A DNA stretch of 64,000 nt. It comes from Pseudomonas tohonis (lineage in GTDB: Bacteria > Pseudomonadota > Gammaproteobacteria > Pseudomonadales > Pseudomonadaceae). Position numbers and translations under genes: made by a program. A model generated the notes under the pieces. That model was not told the DNA's origin and ran no database searches. It saw only the letters and a list, made by a program, of their open reading frames with translations. Shown piece after piece: positions 13,282-21,429 of the stretch. Positions within the stretch are counted from its first letter, which is position 1, and each line of letters opens with the position of its first letter. The DNA lies in assembly GCF_012767755.2 (NCBI RefSeq), contig NZ_AP023189.1:2482001-2546000 (forward strand). The letters are read 5' to 3'.

Positions 13282-13701
13282 TTACTGGCTGAAGTCGCCT
13301 TCGGCCAGGCGGGTCTCGATCTTCACCTCGGTGGTGGTCATCAGCTTGTGCAGCGGGCACTTGTCGGCGATGCGCAACAGGGTGGCGCGCTGGTCGTCGG
13401 TGAGCGCGCCGCGCAGGGTGAGCTTCACGCTCATGCCGTACAGGCCTTCCTTCTCCTTGCTGCTGTCGTGGACGACTTCGACACCGATGCCGGTCAGCGG
13501 GATGTCGTGGCTGCGGGCGTAGAGGGTCACGGTGAGGGCCTTGCAGGCACCCAGGGCGACGTCGAAGTAATCGTGCGGCTCCGGCGCGCTGCCTTCGCCA
13601 CCCAGGGCCTTGGGCAGGTCGGTGAACAGCTGGTGCTCCTCGCCGACCTTGATGCTGTGGCGATAGCAGTCCGCGGATTCGGTGGTGACGGTGATGGTCA
13701 T
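13282..13701 (-). CDS. OsmC family peroxiredoxin-like protein
   Basis: 139-residue OsmC/Ohr superfamily protein. The two reactive cysteines are Cys53 (LGACKALT) and Cys115 (ADKCPLHK), which in the family reduce organic peroxides through a thiol-disulfide cycle. The C-terminal HKLMTTTEVKIET stretch matches the YhfA/OsmC branch rather than Ohr. It is a small cytosolic dimer-forming fold. It lies upstream of the pirin gene in the same direction, possibly a small stress operon. Confidence 0.9.
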   Translation of the reverse strand: MTITVTTESADCYRHSIKVGEEHQLFTDLPKALGGEGSAPEPHDYFDVALGACKALTVTLYARSHDIPLTGIGVEVVHDSSKEKEGLYGMSVKLTLRGALTDDQRATLLRIADKCPLHKLMTTTEVKIETRLAEGDFSQ

Positions 13702-13780
13702 TGGCAGTCCTCTGCGTGGTGTGGGTAGGCGGTCCTGTTCGCTTAGAGGCCGCCCACCGCCTGAGTGTTCCCGTGACCGT

Positions 13781-15169
13781 TCAGAGCAGCGCGCTGAGGC
13801 GTACATCGGCGCCAAGCACGCGTTGCAGTTCGCCACGGGGTCCGAAAACCGGCACCGAGACGGTGAAGCAGAAGTCGTCGGTGGCGGACGAACGGTACAC
13901 CGGCGTGATGTGACTGGCGAGGCCATCGGCGACCGCGCGGAACCAGGGGCGCTGGGCCCAGTTGCGGCCCTTGCAGGAGTCGCCCTGGTGCGGCACGTCG
14001 AGGGCGAAGACGTTTTCCGAGAGCTGGGTGCCGGTGCGATCCACCAGGTAGAACAGCTCGATGTGCGCGTCACGCTTGAGCGTCTCGCCCAACAGGGCCT
14101 CGGCCTGTGTGACCTCGCCCAGCAGCGCCGGCTCGCACGCCAGGCGCTCGATGCTGCGCTGGATGTCGCGGTGCATTTCCAGGCGGAAGTCGCCGAGGCC
14201 CTGCAGCAGGCGGTCGCCGTCCTCGCGCACGGCCTGGCTGTGGCGCAGCACCTGGCCGGCCTTGCCCAGCAGCTCGGCGGCCACCTGGGCGATGTTCTGC
14301 ACGTCGCCGTTGATCGAACGCACGGCCTGGCCGATCTGCTCGGTGCCCGAGGCGATCTGGCCGACGCGGCCGTCCAGCTTGTCCATGGCCGCGCGGGTGC
14401 TGTCCAGGCCGGCGCCCACCTGCAGCATGCCCTGGTGCCCTTCGGCCACGGCCTGGTGCATGCGCTCACCGGCTTCGGCCAGCTGCGCCATGCCATCGCG
14501 GAAGCGTTCGATGATGCCGCTGACCTGGGTGGTGGCGTCGGTGGTGTGCCCGGCCAGGCGCCGCACCTCCTCGGCGACCACGGCGAAGCCGCGGCCGTGG
14601 CTGCCGGCGCGGGCGGCCTCGATGGCCGCGTTGAGCGCCAGCAGGTTGGTCTGCTGGGAGATGCTGGCGATCACGCCTATCACCTTGCTGACTTCCTCCA
14701 GTTGGCCGGTGAGGTTGCCGATCACGCTGCCCAGTTGCTGTTCGCTGGTGCCGATGGCATCCACCTGGCGCAGCACGTCCTGGCCGTTGCGCTGGCACTG
14801 GCGCAGGGTGCTGGAGACGTCGCCCGAGAGCTTCGCCACCTCGGCGGCGCCGGGCACCAGTTCGGCGTCGAGGGTGGTGGTGACCTCTTCGCTGGCGCTG
14901 GCGATCAGCTCGGACGACTGCGCCAGCAGTTGCCCGCTCTGCTGGTTGGCGGCGGCGATGCGTGCCAGCTCGGGGGCGTGGGCGGCAATGCCTACGGCGG
15001 CGCCGAGGCTGGTGCGGATGCGCTGTTGCAGGCCATCGACGAAGCCGTTGAGGCGGGCCATCAGCGGCGTGCCGGTGGGCAGGCGGGTGGTCAGGTCATG
15101 GGCGGTGAACAGCGCGTCGAGCGCGCCTTCGTCCGTGGCGCGGCGTGCGGGGCGCAGAAGCTGCAGCAT
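13781..15169 (-). CDS. soluble methyl-accepting chemotaxis protein, C-terminal sensor domain
   Basis: 462-residue chemoreceptor without any transmembrane segment or HAMP domain. The conserved signalling hairpin lies in the first half (about 140-215, with [18 protein letters not shown] and [18 protein letters not shown]). The C-terminal third (about 340-462) looks like a single Cache/PDC-type fold: [48 protein letters not shown] and a final [13 protein letters not shown]. Sensor after signaller is the reverse of the classic order, so the receptor should read a cytoplasmic ligand. It may belong to a cytosolic Che array. The ligand is unknown. Confidence 0.88.
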   Translation of the reverse strand: MLQLLRPARRATDEGALDALFTAHDLTTRLPTGTPLMARLNGFVDGLQQRIRTSLGAAVGIAAHAPELARIAAANQQSGQLLAQSSELIASASEEVTTTLDAELVPGAAEVAKLSGDVSSTLRQCQRNGQDVLRQVDAIGTSEQQLGSVIGNLTGQLEEVSKVIGVIASISQQTNLLALNAAIEAARAGSHGRGFAVVAEEVRRLAGHTTDATTQVSGIIERFRDGMAQLAEAGERMHQAVAEGHQGMLQVGAGLDSTRAAMDKLDGRVGQIASGTEQIGQAVRSINGDVQNIAQVAAELLGKAGQVLRHSQAVREDGDRLLQGLGDFRLEMHRDIQRSIERLACEPALLGEVTQAEALLGETLKRDAHIELFYLVDRTGTQLSENVFALDVPHQGDSCKGRNWAQRPWFRAVADGLASHITPVYRSSATDDFCFTVSVPVFGPRGELQRVLGADVRLSALL

Positions 15170-15297
15170 GGCGATATCCCTCTCGTTGGGTCTGCGGGAG
15201 GTGCTGCAAGCGAAGTGCCATTACGGCACGACTGGGATTTGCCGGGCGCAGGGGCGGCCGGGTTGCACCGGCACGGGTCGGGTGGGGCGCCCAGGCG

Positions 15298-16155
15298 CTA
15301 CTTGAGTGCAGCCGGGTGGTACCAGAGCTCGTCGCGCTCGATGGGGGTGCCTTCCGGCAGGTCGGGGTTCACCAGCTCGATCACCCGGCGCCTTTCCATG
15401 CGCGCGCGGCGCAGCGTCTCGCCGTGGTAGCGCTGGAACAGGCGCTCGAAACTGCCGTCGACGATGGCCGCCTCCAGGCCGCGCTGGATGACGGCGGCCA
15501 GCTCCGGGCGCTGGCGCGAGGTGAAGAAGTAGAAGGCGGTGGGGTAGTGCAGCACCAGGTGATCGTCCACGGCCAGGTGCAGGCCGTCGGCCTCGGCGCG
15601 GCGCTGTTCGTCCCAGGCCACCACCACTTCGCGGGGGAACAGCTCGAAGCGCCCGGCGTCGAGCATGCGGAACAGGTTCTCGTAGCCCGGCGTGGTCACC
15701 ACGGTGAGGCCGTTGGCGCGCAGGATGTCGGTGTCGGGCCAGTCATGGCGCTGGCCCATGCGCAGGGCCTCGAGCTGTTCGCGGCGGGTGACGCCGGCGA
15801 GCAGGTCGCGCTGGTCGGCGCGCACCAGGAACACGCGCCAGCTGATCAGGCCCTTGTAGATGGGGATGCGGATCGGCAGCAGGTCGGCTTCGCGCTCGCG
15901 GGTGGTCATGGTCCACATCAGTTGCACGCGACCGTCGTTGCGTTCCAGGGACAGCTGCGCGCGGGACTGCGGCATGGGCTCCAGCGAGGGCTCCAACTGG
16001 TAGTCGCCGCCGCTGTGGGCCAGGGCCAGCCGCAACAGCTCGACCACATAGGCTTCCGGGTCCTCGCCCTTGGAGTGCAGGGGATAGACCAGGCGCTCGC
16101 CGGCAGAGGTGGCGAGGGCGGCGAAGCACAGCAGGAACAGGACGCAGCGCGGCAT
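15298..16155 (-). CDS. periplasmic solute-binding protein (family 3-like), orphan
   Basis: 285-residue exported protein: a signal peptide (MPRCVLFLLCFAALATSAG) precedes a type-II periplasmic-binding fold similar to amino-acid ABC-transporter binding proteins. Visible landmarks are YPLHSKGEDPEAYVVELLRLAL at the N-lobe, a central GLTVVTTPGYENLFRMLDAG, and YFFTSRQRPELAAVIQRGLE near the end. No permease or ATPase gene is adjacent, so it may feed a distant transporter or act as a periplasmic sensor. It is transcribed divergently from the amidohydrolase gene. Confidence 0.75.
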   Translation of the reverse strand: MPRCVLFLLCFAALATSAGERLVYPLHSKGEDPEAYVVELLRLALAHSGGDYQLEPSLEPMPQSRAQLSLERNDGRVQLMWTMTTREREADLLPIRIPIYKGLISWRVFLVRADQRDLLAGVTRREQLEALRMGQRHDWPDTDILRANGLTVVTTPGYENLFRMLDAGRFELFPREVVVAWDEQRRAEADGLHLAVDDHLVLHYPTAFYFFTSRQRPELAAVIQRGLEAAIVDGSFERLFQRYHGETLRRARMERRRVIELVNPDLPEGTPIERDELWYHPAALK

Positions 16156-16276
16156 GATGGAATTCTTGTGGTCGAGCCTGCTGCAGCATAGTCGCAGTAG
16201 GCCATCAGAGCATCCACCTGAACCCGGCGGGCGTGGCGCCGGTCTACCTTTGCCATGACCGTCAGGAGGACGCCCC

Positions 16277-17308
16277 TTGCCCATCGCCCGCCATTGCCTC
16301 GCCGCCATCCTTGCCCTCAGCGCCTGCGCCGCCCAGGCGCGGGACTACCGCTACAGTGATTCGCACCTGCACTACGTGGACTTCTTCCAGGAAAGCGAGG
16401 GCATGCAGGGGCTGCTGAAGGCCATGGATGCGGGGGCCATCGACCACGTGATGATCTCCGGCATCCCGGTGGCCAAGAAGTGGCACGAGGACGAGCCCAA
16501 GCGCCCGCGCTACTACGCCGGCGACGATGCCGACGCCTACTGGTACACCGCCACCGATACGCTGGTGGCCGCTGCCGTGAAGACGCTGCCGGAGGACCAG
16601 CGCCACCGCTTCCATCCCTTCCTCAGCGGCTTCAACCCCAACGACAAGAACTCCGATGCGCACATCCGCCGCATGCTGGAACTGGACCCGGGCCTGTGGC
16701 AGGGCATAGGCGAGGTCTTCACCCGCCACGACGACCTCACCGCGCTGATCGACGGCGACACCCCGCGCGCCAACAACGAAGCCATGTCGCGCATCTACCA
16801 CCTCGCCGCCGAGTACGACCTGCCGGTGATGCTGCACTCCAACATCACCTCCAAGCGCGAGCGCAACCCGCTGTACCTGGCGGAGATCGAAGAACCCCTG
16901 CGCAACCACCCGCACGTACGCTTCATCTGGGCCCACGCCGGCACCAGCATGGAAATCCACCGCCACCAGAAGAAGCTCGACTTCCTCCTGCCCACCCTGA
17001 AGCGCATGCTCGGCGACTACCCCAACCTCTACGTCGACCTCTCCTGGACCGTGCTCCAGCCCTACCTCCTGGACAAGAACGGCAAGCCCGACCCGGAATG
17101 GCTGAAGCTGGTGGAGAAGTACCCCGAGCGCTTCATGCTCGGCTCGGACGTGGTCGGCCGCTTCGAGGGCCTGGGCGAGTACCTGCGCGCCTACGACCCC
17201 TTCCTCGACGCCTTGCCCGAGGACGTGGCCAAGCGCGTGGCGCGGGACAACTTCCTCGCCGTGCTGCCGCGCAACCCCAAGCACCTGGAGCATATCGCCG
17301 CCCCGTGA
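16277..17308 (+). CDS. exported amidohydrolase family protein (TTG start)
   Basis: 343-residue metal-dependent hydrolase of the Amidohydrolase_2 type. Active-site-like motifs: HLH (DSHLHYVDF), VMLHSNITS, FIWAHAGTS and LGSDVVG, in the family order. The start is TTG at 16277 behind AGGAGG (spacing about 7), the only start giving a signal sequence. The leader ends in LSAC (a lipobox at residues 14-17) or CAAQA (a signal peptidase I site at residue 21), so the protein is envelope-located either way. Reaction unknown; family members include decarboxylases and lactonases. Confidence 0.85.
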   Translation: MPIARHCLAAILALSACAAQARDYRYSDSHLHYVDFFQESEGMQGLLKAMDAGAIDHVMISGIPVAKKWHEDEPKRPRYYAGDDADAYWYTATDTLVAAAVKTLPEDQRHRFHPFLSGFNPNDKNSDAHIRRMLELDPGLWQGIGEVFTRHDDLTALIDGDTPRANNEAMSRIYHLAAEYDLPVMLHSNITSKRERNPLYLAEIEEPLRNHPHVRFIWAHAGTSMEIHRHQKKLDFLLPTLKRMLGDYPNLYVDLSWTVLQPYLLDKNGKPDPEWLKLVEKYPERFMLGSDVVGRFEGLGEYLRAYDPFLDALPEDVAKRVARDNFLAVLPRNPKHLEHIAAP

Positions 17309-17350
17309 TGCCGGGTTCAAGCCCGCCAGCGGCACGGTGCCAGGGGTGGC

Positions 17351-17385
17351 GTAGGGTGGAGGTCGCTTTTCACCTCCACCAATCG
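17351..17385 (+). repeat. dispersed palindromic repeat, GTAGGGTGGA type (family B)
   Basis: GTAGGGTGGAGG begins an imperfect hairpin whose other arm is CACCTCCACC. Similar copies occur at 17489-17523, 18261-18294, 18437-18473, 53584-53614, 53638-53669 and 59764-59796. It is intergenic, downstream of the amidohydrolase gene. Confidence 0.6.
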
Positions 17386-17428
17386 GTGTCCCCGGTTGCG
17401 CCTTTCTTGCCGATTGACCCTGTTCTTC

Positions 17429-17449
17429 GTAGGAGCGACTTAAGCCGCC
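17429..17449 (+). repeat. dispersed repeat, GTAGGAGCGACTT type (family A, diverged)
   Basis: A variant of the GTAGGGGCGACTTCAGTCGC element seen at 18196, 38540, 53754 and 59821; it reads GTAGGAGCGACTTAAGCCGC here. It lies between two family B copies. Confidence 0.55.
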
Positions 17450-17488
17450 GGTCAGGCTGCCGGGTTGCCCCGACGTTCCCCGGCAACA

Positions 17489-17523
17489 CCGCCGGTGGCT
17501 GAGAGGAGCGCCATCCACCCTAC
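17489..17523 (-). repeat. family B repeat, inverted orientation
   Basis: CCGCCGGTGG at the left and GCCATCCACCCTAC at the right; nearly identical to 18437-18473. Together with 17351-17385 it flanks a family A copy in opposite orientation. Confidence 0.6.
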
Positions 17524-17548
17524 GCAGGGTACTCCCCGGCGACCCGGC

Positions 17549-17908
17549 CTAGACCGGTACGCTGCCGTAGCCCGGGGTGCGGTACATCCACAATTCCGGG
17601 AGCACGGCCTGGGTGACCCAGCGCCGCAGGTTGCGGTTTTCCGGGTGGTAGCAGTAGGTGAAGAGCAGCGCATGCAGGCCGGATTCGCTGACCACGGTTT
17701 CCTCCTCGAAGCCGCCGTTGGCGGTGCGCAGGTGCACGCGCTGGCGCTGGTCGTCGCAGAGGTTGGCGAGCAGGCGTTCGTGGAGGTCGGTGTTGAGCAG
17801 GCGGCGCAGGTCGCGGGTGGAGAACCAGGCCTCGTGGCCGATGAGGAAGGCGCGCAGCTGGCGGCGGTAGCGCAGGAAGTGGCGCGGCGTGATCTGGGGA
17901 AGCGTCAT
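17549..17908 (-). CDS. stand-alone Bro-N (phage antirepressor-type) domain protein
   Basis: 119 residues starting MTLPQITPRHF. The body fits the Bro-N domain, the DNA-binding N-terminal half of phage and baculovirus Bro/antirepressor proteins: AWFSTRDLRRLLN, VVSESGLHALLFTYCYHPEN, then LRRWVTQAVLPELW. No C-terminal antirepressor (KilA-C/ANT) half is present, and no integrase, repressor or structural phage genes flank it. It is therefore either a phage remnant or a domesticated regulator. A start further upstream would run into unconserved sequence. Dispersed repeats bound it on both sides. Confidence 0.75.
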   Translation of the reverse strand: MTLPQITPRHFLRYRRQLRAFLIGHEAWFSTRDLRRLLNTDLHERLLANLCDDQRQRVHLRTANGGFEEETVVSESGLHALLFTYCYHPENRNLRRWVTQAVLPELWMYRTPGYGSVPV

Positions 17909-18195
17909 GGCAATGCTCCGTCCATAGGGCTGGGGAGCCGCCACCGAATCCTTGAAGGGTGGCGGACCGTGCGAGTGTGGAAGTACCGGGCAAACCAACC
18001 GGCCGGGCCGAAACCCGCTCGCACAGTCCGCCATAGACTGCCGACGTGTTGCATGTCGCTATGGCGATAGGTTTGCACTGCAACGGGCTTCCACACCCGG
18101 TTGTGCCCCGAGGGGCACAACGGCGGGAACCCTAGCCAAGCCCCTTGTAGGCCAGCAATGCAGTTGCCACGTAGGAATTTTCAGGCGGCACGCTT

Positions 18196-18216
18196 GTAGG
18201 GGCGACTTCAGTCGCC
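18196..18216 (+). repeat. family A repeat GTAGGGGCGACTTCAGTCGC
   Basis: Same core as 38540-38565 and 59821-59841; an inverted copy is at 53754-53774. The core is itself a near-perfect palindrome (GGCGACT/AGTCGCC). Confidence 0.65.
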
Positions 18217-18260
18217 AAGCAGCCCGCAGGGCTGCCTCGGCACGGTGTTCCCAGGAAGCA

Positions 18261-18294
18261 CCGCCGGTGGATGAAAAGAGCGTCATCCACCCTA
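18261..18294 (-). repeat. family B repeat
   Basis: CCGCCGGTGGATGAAAAGAG followed by CGTCATCCACCCTAC; hairpin arms GGTGGATGA and TCATCCACC. Confidence 0.62.
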
Positions 18295-18330
18295 CGCATC
18301 GGCCAGCTCCTCACGTGATTTGGCGCACTG

Positions 18331-18417
18331 CCGTAGGTTGGCGCCGAGCGCAGCGAGGCCCAACGGTGCGGGGATCAACTTCGCGCGTTGGGCTTCGTAC
18401 CTCAGCCCAACCTACGG
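18331..18417. repeat. large inverted repeat, TAGGTTGG/CCAACCTA (family C related)
   Basis: The outer arms CCGTAGGTTGG (18331-18341) and CCAACCTACGG (18407-18417) are exact reverse complements. Inside are GCCGAGCGCAGCGAGGCCCA and a second pair of GTTGGGC/GCCCAAC arms. Such fold-back elements are common between Pseudomonas genes. Confidence 0.6.
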
Positions 18418-18436
18418 AAGCCGTGTTTCCCTGCAG

Positions 18437-18473
18437 CACCGCCGGTGGATGAGAAGAGCGCCATCCACCCTAC
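18437..18473 (-). repeat. family B repeat
   Basis: CACCGCCGGTGGATGAGAAG then AGCGCCATCCACCCTAC; nearly the same as 18261-18294 and 17489-17523, so this family occurs three times in the same orientation within 1 kb. Confidence 0.62.
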
Positions 18474-18565
18474 GCCCCGGTCAGCCTCGCAGCCGGGTCT
18501 CAACCTGTCATCAGTTGGTCATGAAGGTGTCATAGCCTCGCGCCATCTCAACCAAGGAGCGAGAC

Positions 18566-19030
18566 ATGAAAGCAACCCGACTGAGTGCACTGATCGCCCT
18601 CGGCCTGGCATCCGGCGTGGCGATGGCCGACGTACGGGTCGAGGGGCCGATCGAGTTCGGCGTCTTCGAAAGCCGTTACCAGGACTACCAGCCCGGCGAG
18701 CGCGTGCTCACCAGCAGCACCCAGAACATCCTGCCCACCGACCAGGTGCCGGCGAAGCTCGGCACCAAGTTCGGCATGCGCTACACGCTGGTGGGCAAGC
18801 GTGAGAACGACACCCCGCTGACCCTGCTCTACCTCACCCCGGGCGTGACCACCCCCGATGGCGTGCGCCACGACAAGTTCGAGGTGATCCAGAAGATGGC
18901 GCCCGGCGCGCCCCAGGACGTGATGGCCTACGAATTCACCGAGACCCACGAAGTGGTGCCCGGCGAATGGCGCTTCCTGGTGTTCCAGGGTGACCGCCTG
19001 CTGGCTGAGAAGCGCTTCGACGTGCGCTGA
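18566..19030 (+). CDS. exported DUF3859-type protein
   Basis: 154 residues with a clear signal peptide, cleaved after Ala21 (LGLASGVAMA-DVRV). The mature domain (EFGVFESRYQDYQPG, FGMRYTLVGKRENDTPLTLL, GEWRFLVFQGDRLLAEKRFDV) resembles DUF3859, a small periplasmic beta-rich family of unknown function. An AAGGAGCGAGAC ribosome-binding site precedes ATG 18566, and a strong terminator follows. It appears monocistronic. Confidence 0.8.
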   Translation: MKATRLSALIALGLASGVAMADVRVEGPIEFGVFESRYQDYQPGERVLTSSTQNILPTDQVPAKLGTKFGMRYTLVGKRENDTPLTLLYLTPGVTTPDGVRHDKFEVIQKMAPGAPQDVMAYEFTETHEVVPGEWRFLVFQGDRLLAEKRFDVR

Positions 19031-19050
19031 CCGACCTGCGTTGCGAAGCG

Positions 19051-19080
19051 GACCCGGCCTTGTGCCGGGTCTTTTCGTTT
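19051..19080 (+). terminator. terminator after the DUF3859 gene
   Basis: 8-bp stem GACCCGGC/GCCGGGTC (19051-19058 and 19064-19071) with a five-base loop, then TTTTCGTTT. Confidence 0.88.
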
Positions 19081-19093
19081 CTGGCCGGATATC

Positions 19094-19132
19094 ACCCACC
19101 GTAATGGCGTTTCGTGGTGGTTTACGGTGGGT
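19094..19132. promoter_or_regulatory. 11-bp inverted repeat upstream of the DUF1302/DUF1329 operon
   Basis: ACCCACCGTAA at 19094-19104 is the exact reverse complement of TTACGGTGGGT at 19122-19132, separated by 17 bases. It could be an operator or a second weak terminator (TTCTTTCCT follows). Its position between a good terminator and the AT-rich promoter zone favours regulator binding; this is inference. Confidence 0.4.
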
Positions 19133-19421
19133 TCTTTCCTAAAAAATTACTGTTTTTAGCCGAATTGGACGGTTGGCAGTACGTACACACTTTGTTACCT
19201 TGCCTGCACTATCGTACCAATTAGCGATTCCCGCTCATTACAAGAACAACAGCGTGACCGTCGCCGGCGTGCATCCCGCGACGAAGATGGATACCTGCGA
19301 GAGCGCCGCCGAGGCCTGCCTGAACCGCCCGGACGCCGCTCCGCAGCCGAGAGAAAACAACAAAAGGGCCGGACGTAGAGCCAGCCCAGAAATCTTGGCC
19401 GTCAAGGGAGGTACGTTTGCT

Positions 19422-21374
19422 ATGAAGAGGCATATCCGCTTATCCGGACTCGGATGCAGGCCCATGCAGGCGGGGGCTGCCTTCGGGCTGTTGCCCCTGC
19501 TGATCGCCGGGTCCGCGCAGGCCGTCGAGTTCAGCCTGATGGACAACCAGCTCAGCGGCTCCATCGATACCACGCTGTCCTACGGCGCCATGTGGCGGGT
19601 ACAAGGCCGCGACAAGGACAACATCAGCGACATCAACGCCGACGACGGCAACCGCAACTTCGACACCGGCCTGGTTTCCGAGGTGTACAAGGCCACCTCC
19701 GACCTCTCGCTGAAGTACGACAACTACGGCGCCTTCGTGCGCGGCACGGCGTACTACGACACCCAGATCATGGACAAGCGCAACGACTACTACGGCACCA
19801 CCGGTGGCGTGGAGCGGCCCAGCCAGTCCTTCCCCGATGACCATTTCACCCAGGACACCCGCCATATCGCCGGGCGCAAGGGCGAGATCCTCGACGCCTA
19901 CCTCTACGGCAGCTGGGATGTGGGCGCGATGCCGCTGGGGGCCAAGGTGGGCCGGCAGGTGATCAACTGGGGCGAGGGCGTGTTCTACCGGGGCGGGGTC
20001 AACACGGTGAACCCGGTGGACGCGGCCAAGTTCCACCTGCCCGGCTCCGAGCTCAAGGAGGTGCTGGTGCCCATGGAGGCGCTGAGCTTCAACCTGGGGC
20101 TGACCGACAATCTGTCCATGGAGGCCTTCTACCAGTGGAAGTGGAAGGAGACGCGCCTGGACCCGGTGGGCACCTACTTCTCCGAGACCGACCTGTTCGC
20201 CGATGGGGGGCATACGGCGTATACGACCTCGACCGAACTGGCACCGCTGATGCCGCTGTATGACCTGTTCGCCGGCGCCGGCCTGCTCGGCAATGGCGCC
20301 AATGGGCCCAACGCCTACCTCAATGGCGATACCGGCGTGTTCAAGGTCGCCAATATCGGCAAGGACCTGCAGGCGGATGATTCCGGCCAGTTCGGCGTGG
20401 CCTTCCGCTACATCGCCGAAGAACTCAACTCCACCGAGTTCGGCTTCTACTTCGTCAACTACCACGCCAAGGAGCCGCAGATCGCCATCGATCTGGACGG
20501 CTATCAGGGCGTCGACCTGACTGCCCTGGGCGGTGCACTGGCCGGCAACAGCCTGCCGCCCGAGTACGCCGGTGCACTGGCGACCTTTGACCTGGCGAGC
20601 AACGCCCAGGCGCGTCGCCGCTATGTCGAAGACATCCGCATGTACGGCTTCAGCTTCAACACCACGGTGGGGGACGCATCCGTCTCCGGCGAGATCGCCT
20701 ACCGGCCCAATGCGCCCATCGCCATTTCCGCCACCGATGACCTGCTCAGCGACCTGTTGCTCCAGGGCATCAATGGTTCCGACCTGGTCAATTCCGGGGT
20801 CGCCAACGATGCCGCCTGCGCAGCCGTCTCCGGCAAGCAGCTCTGCCGCAGCTCGATCTTCGACAACTACGAGCGGGCCGAGACCTACAACCTCTCCCTG
20901 TCCACCATCTACAACTTCGGCCCGGCGCTGAGCTTCGACTCGGTGATCGGCGTCGCCGAGGTGGCCTCGCAGCACATCCGTGGCAGCAGCCTGAAGTACA
21001 CCGCCTTCGACGGCTCGGTGCGCAAGTTCTCCAGCACCACCGACAAGGCCTACGAGGATGATCGCACCACCGACAGCGACCAGATCAGCCGCGACAGCTA
21101 CGGCTATACGCTCTTGGTGTCCGGCAGCTGGAACGACGTCTACGCCGGGGTGAAGCTCTCGCCCTACCTGGTGTTCCAGCACGACTTCCAGGGCAATTCC
21201 GACCGCACCGGCAACTTCATCGAGGGCCGCAAGGCGCACACCCTGGGGATCGACGCCTCCTACCTGAACAGCTTCGAGGTGGGCCTGCAGTACACCGAGT
21301 ACTACGGCGCCGGGCGCAACAACAGCACCCGCGACCGCGACAACGTCTCGCTCACCGCCAAGTACTCGTTCTGA
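19422..21374 (+). CDS. DUF1302 family outer-membrane protein
   Basis: 650 residues from ATG 19422 (behind AAGGGAGG), with a long twin-block signal sequence ending AGSAQA-VEF. The mature chain is rich in alternating aromatic and polar strands (LSLKYDNYGAFVRGTAYYDT, VGRQVINWGEGVFYRGGVNT) and ends in TAKYSF, a terminal aromatic residue typical of outer-membrane beta-barrels. This fits DUF1302, which is regularly encoded next to DUF1329, as here. The pair is thought to handle hydrophobic compounds at the outer membrane, but its function is not established. Starts upstream of 19422 encode no conserved sequence. Confidence 0.9.
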   Translation: MKRHIRLSGLGCRPMQAGAAFGLLPLLIAGSAQAVEFSLMDNQLSGSIDTTLSYGAMWRVQGRDKDNISDINADDGNRNFDTGLVSEVYKATSDLSLKYDNYGAFVRGTAYYDTQIMDKRNDYYGTTGGVERPSQSFPDDHFTQDTRHIAGRKGEILDAYLYGSWDVGAMPLGAKVGRQVINWGEGVFYRGGVNTVNPVDAAKFHLPGSELKEVLVPMEALSFNLGLTDNLSMEAFYQWKWKETRLDPVGTYFSETDLFADGGHTAYTTSTELAPLMPLYDLFAGAGLLGNGANGPNAYLNGDTGVFKVANIGKDLQADDSGQFGVAFRYIAEELNSTEFGFYFVNYHAKEPQIAIDLDGYQGVDLTALGGALAGNSLPPEYAGALATFDLASNAQARRRYVEDIRMYGFSFNTTVGDASVSGEIAYRPNAPIAISATDDLLSDLLLQGINGSDLVNSGVANDAACAAVSGKQLCRSSIFDNYERAETYNLSLSTIYNFGPALSFDSVIGVAEVASQHIRGSSLKYTAFDGSVRKFSSTTDKAYEDDRTTDSDQISRDSYGYTLLVSGSWNDVYAGVKLSPYLVFQHDFQGNSDRTGNFIEGRKAHTLGIDASYLNSFEVGLQYTEYYGAGRNNSTRDRDNVSLTAKYSF

Positions 21375-21429
21375 TGCCAAGCGCCCGGCCGTGATGCGCC
21401 GGGCCGTACAAGACAGGGAGATGCACCCC

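Larger units (their letters stand above)
17909..18565. other. 657-base gene-poor, repeat-rich intergenic region
   Basis: I find no coding sequence here. It holds the presumed promoter of the Bro-N gene (minus strand) and an imperfect palindrome TGTCGCTATGGCGATA near 18055-18070. A hairpin at 18100-18121 (GTTGTGCCC arms) follows. Further on are a family A repeat (18196-18216), two family B copies (18261-18294, 18437-18473) and a large inverted element of family C (18331-18417). The last bases (about 18515-18565) should carry the promoter of the DUF3859 gene. Confidence 0.7.
19031..19421. other. 391-base leader and regulatory region upstream of the DUF1302 gene
   Basis: It contains the DUF3859 terminator (19051-19080) and an 11-bp perfect inverted repeat ACCCACCGTAA/TTACGGTGGGT (19094-19104 and 19122-19132). 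An AT-richer stretch (about 19138-19260) probably holds the promoter. The final 150 bases are an untranslated leader; frames there open toward the DUF1302 gene but show no conserved protein. AAGGGAGG at 19404-19411 is the ribosome-binding site of the next gene. Confidence 0.65.

Noticed and set aside
17549..17908. Prophage remnant
   Set aside because: Only a Bro-N domain gene is present. Base composition looks like the neighbours and no other phage functions flank it, so I call it a stand-alone gene.
17351..18473. Possible CRISPR array or integrative element from the clustered repeats
   Set aside because: Repeats are few, palindromic, unequally spaced and in mixed orientation, with no cas genes, integrase or att-like direct repeats.
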